Shown here: piece after piece, positions 33,557 to 38,312 of the stretch
How positions within the stretch are numbered: position 1 is the first letter of the stretch
How the letters are laid out: each line of letters opens with the position of its first letter
NCBI GenBank assembly: GCA_937996665.1
Contig: CALKUU010000314.1
Span: 1 to 38,312, forward strand
Direction: 5' to 3'
Source of the DNA: an uncultured Xenococcaceae cyanobacterium
Lineage (GTDB): Bacteria > Cyanobacteriota > Cyanobacteriia > Cyanobacteriales > Xenococcaceae
DNA length: 38,312 nucleotides
Program-made: the position numbers and the translations under genes
Notes under the pieces: generated by a model
What the model was told of the DNA's origin: nothing
Seen by the model: only the letters and a program-made list of their open reading frames with translations
The model's database searches: none

Positions 33557-34390
33557 ATGAAAATTGACCAACTGCTTAACTTATATGATCAAGGATATAG
33601 AGATTTTTTAGGTATTGATTTGGGTGGGGTTGACCTTACAGGTGTAACGCTTGTAGGTGTTAATTTTGCTGGGGCTAACTTTATGGGAGCTAACTTAAGT
33701 CGTGCATTTTTGACTAAGTCTAATTTTCAGAATGCTAAGTTTAATTGGGCTAATTTGAGTTTTGCCAAAATGAGCGAATCTAATCTACAAAATACAGATT
33801 TAACTAAAGTTAATCTCTGTGGCGCTTTTATGGTTAAATCTCGTTTAGATCATGCAAAATTATCGGGAGCAAATCTTTCTTATACTAATTTGAGATTAGC
33901 TAGTTTACAGTTTGCGAATTTGTGTGGTGCTAAGTTGCAAAAAGTTAATTTAAGGCAGGCAAATTTAGCAAAAGCTAATTTTAATTGGGCTAACCTTTAT
34001 GAAGGTCGATTAACTGGCGCTTACCTAAATAATGTTTCCTTAAATCAAGTGAATTTAAGTCAAACCTTTTTAAAGGATGTTGATTTGAGTGGTGCTAATT
34101 TGGAAGGAATTAATTTGAGTAAGGCTCGTTTAAACGGTGCAAAATTAATAAAAACGAATCTCAGAAAAGCTAACTTGCAAGAAGCACATTTAGTTAATGC
34201 TGATTTGAGTGGTGCTAATTTGAGTGGTTCTAATTTGAGTGGTGCAAGATTAAATAAGGCTAATTTAAGTAATGCTGATTTAACCTTTGCTAATTTGTAT
34301 AGTACTAATCTTAAGGATGCTAATTTACAAGATGCTAATTTTGATCACGAACAATATTGTGAACAGTTTTTAGAGCATAATATTGCTTAG
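33557..34390 (+). CDS. Pentapeptide-repeat protein
   Basis: Of 277 residues from ATG 33557, about residues 18-265 are tandem pentapeptides of the A(D/N)LXX type (for example GANLS, KANLQ, NADLS, GANFM), which fold into a right-handed quadrilateral beta-helix. Roughly 48 units are visible, with occasional aromatic insertions such as FNWANL. The short N-terminal segment (KIDQLLNLYDQGYRDFLGID) and the C-terminal FDHEQYCEQFLEHN lie outside the repeats. Cyanobacteria carry many such proteins, few with known function. The TTG at 33548 adds three residues. No membrane segment or partner domain is present. Confidence 0.88.
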   Translation: MKIDQLLNLYDQGYRDFLGIDLGGVDLTGVTLVGVNFAGANFMGANLSRAFLTKSNFQNAKFNWANLSFAKMSESNLQNTDLTKVNLCGAFMVKSRLDHAKLSGANLSYTNLRLASLQFANLCGAKLQKVNLRQANLAKANFNWANLYEGRLTGAYLNNVSLNQVNLSQTFLKDVDLSGANLEGINLSKARLNGAKLIKTNLRKANLQEAHLVNADLSGANLSGSNLSGARLNKANLSNADLTFANLYSTNLKDANLQDANFDHEQYCEQFLEHNIA

Positions 34391-34512
34391 AATTTGAGAT
34401 TGCTTAGAAATTTAATTTATTTAGTGCGAGAGATTAGTTAGGCTTTATTGCAGTTAAAGCTGTTGCTACTTTTAATTGTTCCTATATCGGGGTTAGATTT
34501 TTTGATTGCTGA

Positions 34513-35490
34513 TTAAATTCCCGTTGTTTTTAAAACTTCATTAATCGTGGAAACATAATTACTTAGCCCAAATTTTGCTGGGGTGACAGTATTTTGGTAA
34601 GTAAAATTACGATAGTTTAGTGAAAAATAGCTCCAGGAATCCATTTGAATCCTGAATATTTTGATGAAAATATTAATTAGCCAACCATATAAAGGAATAC
34701 TGAAGTACTTTTTAGTATGTGTTGATTTACATAGTTGATCAATTGTTTGATCGACTGTAATTGCTTGATTGCCTAAAACTAGTTTGGTAATTGTTGATGC
34801 TTCTTGTTCTTGCTCTTCTTCGCTCACCAATTGAGTATGAGGATTAACCACTAAATAGGTAATAATTCTGGCAATGTCTTGAGCATGAATAAAATGGAAA
34901 CTTCCTTCGGTACTAAACCAGCGGATTAAACCCATCCATTTCATAATTTCTGGAAATCCTGCGGATAGGTGTGAGAAAGGTTTAGTTCGATCGCCACCGA
35001 GAACTAGTGTTGGGAAGAGTGCGATAATGCGATCGCTAATTTCTAAACGATCTAATTGGGAAAAACACTGATATTTGCTGCGGATATAATCTGTGCCAAA
35101 TTGAAGAGCTGGTTCTAAAAGTTCGTTATTTTGGTCGAGGATGCTGGCGGTTGAGAAATAAAATACTTGGTCGCAAATATTGGGGTTGAGCATCTTTAGC
35201 AAAGCTAGACTCTTAACCACATTGACGTCATAGGCTTCTGCTGAGCCTCCCCAAGAAGTAGCCGCTAAGATGGCAATATTAATTTCTTTAAGTAATAAAT
35301 CACTGTGGTCATCAATATTTTCTAAGTTGCCTACTAATACTTGAACTCTAGGGTGATTTTCCCACTCAAAATTTAACTTGTCTGGATCTCTAACTAACAA
35401 ATATAAATAGTGGTCTGTTTCGTTTAGTAAAGACTCTACGACGTAGTGACCAATACAGCCACTTGCACCTGTAACAAATATTTTTTTCAT
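34513..35490 (-). CDS. SDR-family NAD(P)-dependent epimerase/reductase
   Basis: A 325-residue extended SDR. The N terminus MKKIFVTGASGCIGHYVV holds the dinucleotide-binding GASGCIG (8-14). The serine region is FSTAS (112-116), and the Tyr/Lys pair appears as YIRSK (Tyr135, Lys139). The substrate half is divergent, ending in a hydrophobic region with WLINIFIKIFRI (about 275-286) that may sit on a membrane. I cannot assign a substrate. A 7-bp hairpin lies just ahead of the start codon. It is read in the same direction as hemE but beyond the hemE terminator, so it is an independent unit. Confidence 0.78.
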   Translation of the reverse strand: MKKIFVTGASGCIGHYVVESLLNETDHYLYLLVRDPDKLNFEWENHPRVQVLVGNLENIDDHSDLLLKEINIAILAATSWGGSAEAYDVNVVKSLALLKMLNPNICDQVFYFSTASILDQNNELLEPALQFGTDYIRSKYQCFSQLDRLEISDRIIALFPTLVLGGDRTKPFSHLSAGFPEIMKWMGLIRWFSTEGSFHFIHAQDIARIITYLVVNPHTQLVSEEEQEQEASTITKLVLGNQAITVDQTIDQLCKSTHTKKYFSIPLYGWLINIFIKIFRIQMDSWSYFSLNYRNFTYQNTVTPAKFGLSNYVSTINEVLKTTGI

Positions 35491-35499
35491 TATTAATTA

Positions 35500-35518
35500 A
35501 ATTCAGACTTTCTGAATT
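35500..35518 (-). promoter_or_regulatory. Hairpin just upstream of the SDR start codon
   Basis: AATTCAG and CTGAATT form a perfect 7-bp stem with a 5-base loop, ending 9 bases before the ATG (35490). It occupies the ribosome-binding position and could limit translation. Confidence 0.35.
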
Positions 35519-35662
35519 CTAGTTAACAATATAACAGTTTTATTGATAGTTACCCACTGTAGAGTAGGCAATATTTTCTGATCTTGTCTCGTTTAGTTGA
35601 CTATTGAGAATGACTAATAATGGCAATAATTAGTTTAAAAAGTGCTTATTTCCTTAAATATC

Positions 35663-35692
35663 AAAAAAAAAGCGGCAATAAAAGCCACTTTT
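35663..35692 (-). terminator. Intrinsic terminator of hemE
   Basis: Read on the minus strand, AAAAGTGGC and GCCGCTTTT form a 9-bp stem (one G-U pair) with a 7-base loop and a run of nine T (35663-35671) overlapping its end. It lies 33 bp past the hemE stop. Confidence 0.9.
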
Positions 35693-35724
35693 AATTATGA
35701 ACAACACAGGTAAATAAAGTTTTT

Positions 35725-36780
35725 TTAGCTGGAAGCTACTAATTGTTTTGCTTGTTTACAAGTTTCAAAGAAATAGCGGACGTTATCTTCGGGTGTTCCT
35801 ACGAGAACACCATGTCCTAGATTGAGAATGTGTCCCCAGTCGCCTGCTTTTTTAACGGTGTCAATAATGCGATCGCGGATGAGATCGTGAGAGCCAAATA
35901 AAATACCAGGATCGATATTACCTTGAACTTTCATATCTTTGCCTAGACGACGGCGAGCATCAGCCATGTCAACTGTCCAGTCAACGCTAACTATATCTAC
36001 TCCAGACTCTCCCATTTTTTCGAGGATGCCTGCACTACCACTGATGTAGAGAATTAAGGGGGTATCAGGATGAGTTTCTTTGACTTGACGAACGATTTGC
36101 TGTTGGTAGGGAAGAGCAAAAGTTGCATAGTCTTGAGGGCTGAGATAGCCTGCCCAAGAATCAAATAATTGAACTATTTGAGCACCACAATCGATTTGAT
36201 ATTTAACGTAGATAGCGATCGCATCAGCAATCTTGCTTAAATATCCGTGGAGCATTTCAGGCTCATTAAAAGCCATGCTTTTGATGATTGAATAATTTTT
36301 GGAGCCTTTGCCTTCAATTGAATAGGCGGCTAAAGTCCAGGGCGCACCCACAAATCCTAATAAGGTTGATTGATTGTTTATTTCTGACTTTAATGTCTGC
36401 AAAATTGTCTTGATAAAAGGCAAAGACTTTTCAGGATCAAAAGTGGTCAGCTTATCAATTTGATCTTGAGTTCGAATGGGTGTTTTAAATACAGGGCCTT
36501 GACTTTCGATAATATCGAAGTCGATGCCAATCCCAGGTAGAGGAGTGAGGATATCTGAGAACATAATGACGCCATCAGGCTGGAATGCTCTCCAAGGCTG
36601 CAAAGAAATTTCAATAGCTATATCTGCATTTTCTGAGCGCTCCCGAAAACTGGGATATTTTTCTCTGAGGTCACGATAAACTTTCATATAACGACCCGCT
36701 TGGCGCATCATCCAGACAGGTGGACGTTCTACTTTTTCTCCACGGGCTGCTCTCAGCAGTAAAGGTGTATCTGCACTCAT
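35725..36780 (-). CDS. hemE: Uroporphyrinogen decarboxylase
   Basis: HemE removes four carboxyl groups from uroporphyrinogen III to give coproporphyrinogen III, the branch toward haem, chlorophyll and bilins. The 351 residues carry [14 protein letters not shown] (about 20-33) and the catalytic Asp in [14 protein letters not shown]. The [16 protein letters not shown] block and the C-terminal [10 protein letters not shown] and [18 protein letters not shown] blocks are intact. The ATG at 36780 is family-standard. It ends at a clear terminator, and two 9-bp direct repeats lie upstream. Confidence 0.96.
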   Translation of the reverse strand: MSADTPLLLRAARGEKVERPPVWMMRQAGRYMKVYRDLREKYPSFRERSENADIAIEISLQPWRAFQPDGVIMFSDILTPLPGIGIDFDIIESQGPVFKTPIRTQDQIDKLTTFDPEKSLPFIKTILQTLKSEINNQSTLLGFVGAPWTLAAYSIEGKGSKNYSIIKSMAFNEPEMLHGYLSKIADAIAIYVKYQIDCGAQIVQLFDSWAGYLSPQDYATFALPYQQQIVRQVKETHPDTPLILYISGSAGILEKMGESGVDIVSVDWTVDMADARRRLGKDMKVQGNIDPGILFGSHDLIRDRIIDTVKKAGDWGHILNLGHGVLVGTPEDNVRYFFETCKQAKQLVASS

Positions 36781-36833
36781 GTATATAAAATTCCTTACAA
36801 TAATATTTTCTTTAGGGCAATTGCTAGCTTACC

Positions 36834-36853
36834 ATTGCCAGAGTATTGCCAGA
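36834..36853 (-). promoter_or_regulatory. Direct repeat upstream of hemE
   Basis: On the minus strand TCTGGCAAT-AC-TCTGGCAAT repeats with an 11-bp period, 54-73 bases before the hemE ATG. One repeat per helical turn is the layout of a tandem regulator site. No known factor is assigned. Confidence 0.4.
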
Positions 36854-36999
36854 CCTTTCTGATTGTTGATTTATATTAAGTATTTCAACTGGTTTTAGAA
36901 TTTAAAGATAGCTAATACGAGAGTTATGTTTCTGACTAAATTTTTCTGTAAATAGGTCTTGATTTGAACAAGTTTGTAAATCAAAAAAGGGCAATCTAT

Positions 37000-37698
37000 T
37001 TATTGATAATAACGACGTTGTGGCGATCGCTTTGGTTGAGATTTGCGATAATTGTGCCGACCACCGAGTTGGCGACTAACTTCTAGAAATACATCTCTTT
37101 GTAACCAAGGATAAGAACCAACCCAGAGATTTTGGCTAGGAATATAAGCATCTGTAACCTTATCAATTGTTGATAAGTCCTGACGATTGGAAAGTAAGAG
37201 TAGCTCGGCAAACTGACCTACTTTTATTCCTTTATGGAGTCTCTCTAGAGGTGCTTGGATAGTGATGTTAAAACCTGTATCGTCTCCTAGAACTAAATTA
37301 ATTCGTCTTTCTCTATTTTCAACTAGTACTAATTCTCCTCTTTGGTTAACTGTTTCTTCTTCGCCAATAATTTCTTCGGTTAGATAGATATCTTGAACTC
37401 GGCATCGCCAAAAGCCACTATATTTAATCCGACGTGCTTGAGCATTACGCAGACTGGCTTGATAGATAGGTAACCATAACCAGTAAAAGCCAGCAATGAT
37501 CGAGAGTAGTAAAATTAATGCGCCTGCACCTTCGCCTAAAATGAGGCTAAGGATAAATACAACGACTACTGCAACCACCGAAACCAAAAGGCGATTGACA
37601 ATATTTTGCCATTTGCCCCAATAGTGAGCGTACTGCTTTCCTGTAGCAATAGTGGGGATTAGCTGTTCGAATTTAGCGCGGGTGAGAGACTCGATCAT
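37000..37698 (-). CDS. Conserved cyanobacterial membrane protein
   Basis: From ATG 37698 the product has 232 residues. Two adjacent membrane helices (about 38-54 and 58-78) follow a short cytoplasmic N terminus. The C-terminal soluble domain includes RRIKYSGFWRCRVQDIYLTEE, a beta-rich VNQRGELVLVENRERRINLVLGDDTGF and a basic tail (YRKSQPKRSPQRRYYQ). Similar proteins are sometimes labelled phosphate ABC transporter permease, but no permease signature is visible, so I do not use that name. GTG 37725 would add nine residues without a ribosome-binding site. It lies downstream of dapB by 44 bp, probably in one transcript. Confidence 0.65.
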   Translation of the reverse strand: MIESLTRAKFEQLIPTIATGKQYAHYWGKWQNIVNRLLVSVVAVVVVFILSLILGEGAGALILLLSIIAGFYWLWLPIYQASLRNAQARRIKYSGFWRCRVQDIYLTEEIIGEEETVNQRGELVLVENRERRINLVLGDDTGFNITIQAPLERLHKGIKVGQFAELLLLSNRQDLSTIDKVTDAYIPSQNLWVGSYPWLQRDVFLEVSRQLGGRHNYRKSQPKRSPQRRYYQ

Positions 37699-37742
37699 AA
37701 AGTTAGCAGCAGAAATTGGCGGCACATTTTCTATATCATAAA

Positions 37743-38312
37743 TTACAAAATCTTTTCGAGACCATAAACTAGACTGGTTAGCTCAGTGACTTTGCGAATA
37801 GATAAAACAACTCCTGGCATATAACAAGAGCGATCGCTAGTATCATGACGGATAGTATAAATTTGTCCTGGGGCGCCAAAAATCATTTCTTGGTGAGCAA
37901 TCAGACCTGGTAGCCGCACGCTATGAATGCGAATATTTTCTGGAGTGACACTACCTCTTGCTCCTGGTAAATGTTCTGTTTCTTTGACTTGTTGGGGATT
38001 AAAATTTTTACCCATTTCCGCCAGCATTTGGGCAGATTTTATTGCTGTTCCACTTGGTGCATCTGCTTTTTGGTTGTGGTGTAATTCAATAATTTCTACA
38101 TGGTCGAAATATTTAGAAGCCCTGACTGCTGCTTGTTGCATCAAGATGACACCGATCGAAAAGTTGGGAATAATTAGTGTACCAGTGCTAGCTTTCTCGG
38201 CAAACTCGCCCAGTTCTTTGAGTTGTGTTTCACTCAGACCAGTTGTTCCAACTACAGGACGAACACCATAGGCGATCGCGCTACGAACATTTTCATAAAC
38301 TCCATCAGGATG
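37743..38312 (-). CDS. dapB: 4-hydroxy-tetrahydrodipicolinate reductase, partial
   Basis: DapB reduces the product of DapA to tetrahydrodipicolinate on the way to diaminopimelate and lysine. The frame continues unbroken to the right edge of the window, giving 189 C-terminal residues of about 275; the N-terminal nucleotide-binding glycine motif lies beyond. Visible features are VVGTTGLSE, the catalytic [19 protein letters not shown] block with its His pair and Lys, and the [19 protein letters not shown] region. An internal Met at 38144 is not the start, since coding similarity extends upstream ([11 protein letters not shown]). Gene is cut by the window, not broken. Confidence 0.93.
   Translation of the reverse strand, partial: HPDGVYENVRSAIAYGVRPVVGTTGLSETQLKELGEFAEKASTGTLIIPNFSIGVILMQQAAVRASKYFDHVEIIELHHNQKADAPSGTAIKSAQMLAEMGKNFNPQQVKETEHLPGARGSVTPENIRIHSVRLPGLIAHQEMIFGAPGQIYTIRHDTSDRSCYMPGVVLSIRKVTELTSLVYGLEKIL

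Noticed and set aside
34440-34470. GCTTTA/TAAAGC hairpin after the pentapeptide gene as a terminator
   Set aside because: Six weak base pairs and no clean T run on either strand.

Overview
The window is chromosomal DNA of a cyanobacterium. Photosystem I genes (psaI, psaL), a psb32-like gene, the cyanobacterial families DUF3038 and DUF4335, sipA and a Ycf38-type ABC permease all point there. The AT-rich sequence is also studded with roughly thirty HIP1 octamers (GCGATCGC), a cyanobacterial signature. Composition and gene content look like core genome of a low-GC, probably non-heterocystous lineage. I cannot name the genus. I see no rRNA, tRNA, CRISPR array, insertion sequence or prophage.

Layout, left half. 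Minus-strand apt diverges from a DUF3038-DUF4335 pair, followed by citrate synthase (gltA). Next is a suf cluster, sufC-sufD-sufS, with sipA 29 bp behind it. sufB is not there, but the 443-bp gap before sufC carries two perfect CAAC-N6-GTTG inverted repeats, the known SufR operator form. psaI (38 aa, minus strand) and psaL (plus strand) share a divergent promoter region. Then come psb32, an AMIN/amidase_3 cell-wall amidase, glutamate racemase (murI), a long-chain prenyl diphosphate synthase (sds), galE, a small lipoprotein, an EF-G-like GTPase with altered G motifs, a small secreted protein and uvrC.

Layout, right half. From 21.0 to 25.5 kb lies a block of small membrane proteins (DUF2752, two TM2-domain genes each tightly coupled to a two-helix protein, and a membrane-anchored helix-hairpin-helix protein) around an overlapping egtC-egtB pair for ergothioneine-type sulfoxide synthesis. 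An ABC-2 exporter (ATPase plus Ycf38-like permease), two secreted proteins of unknown role, a putative outer-membrane barrel and carA follow. The rest is a helix-turn-helix protein with a very acidic tandem-repeat linker, a pentapeptide-repeat protein, an SDR-type epimerase, hemE, a conserved membrane protein and a dapB gene cut by the right edge.

Most genes are housekeeping: Fe-S cluster assembly, photosystem I, peptidoglycan precursors and remodelling, isoprenoid, haem, pyrimidine/arginine and lysine/peptidoglycan pathways. I found no convincing new defence or mobile system. The points most worth a second look are the sufB-less suf operon that keeps a double SufR operator, the divergent psaI/psaL arrangement, the EF-G-like protein with Asp replaced by Asn in its G4 motif, the mirrored TM2 modules around egtBC, an orphan terminator-like hairpin before the barrel gene, and the tandemly duplicated acidic linker of the HTH protein.
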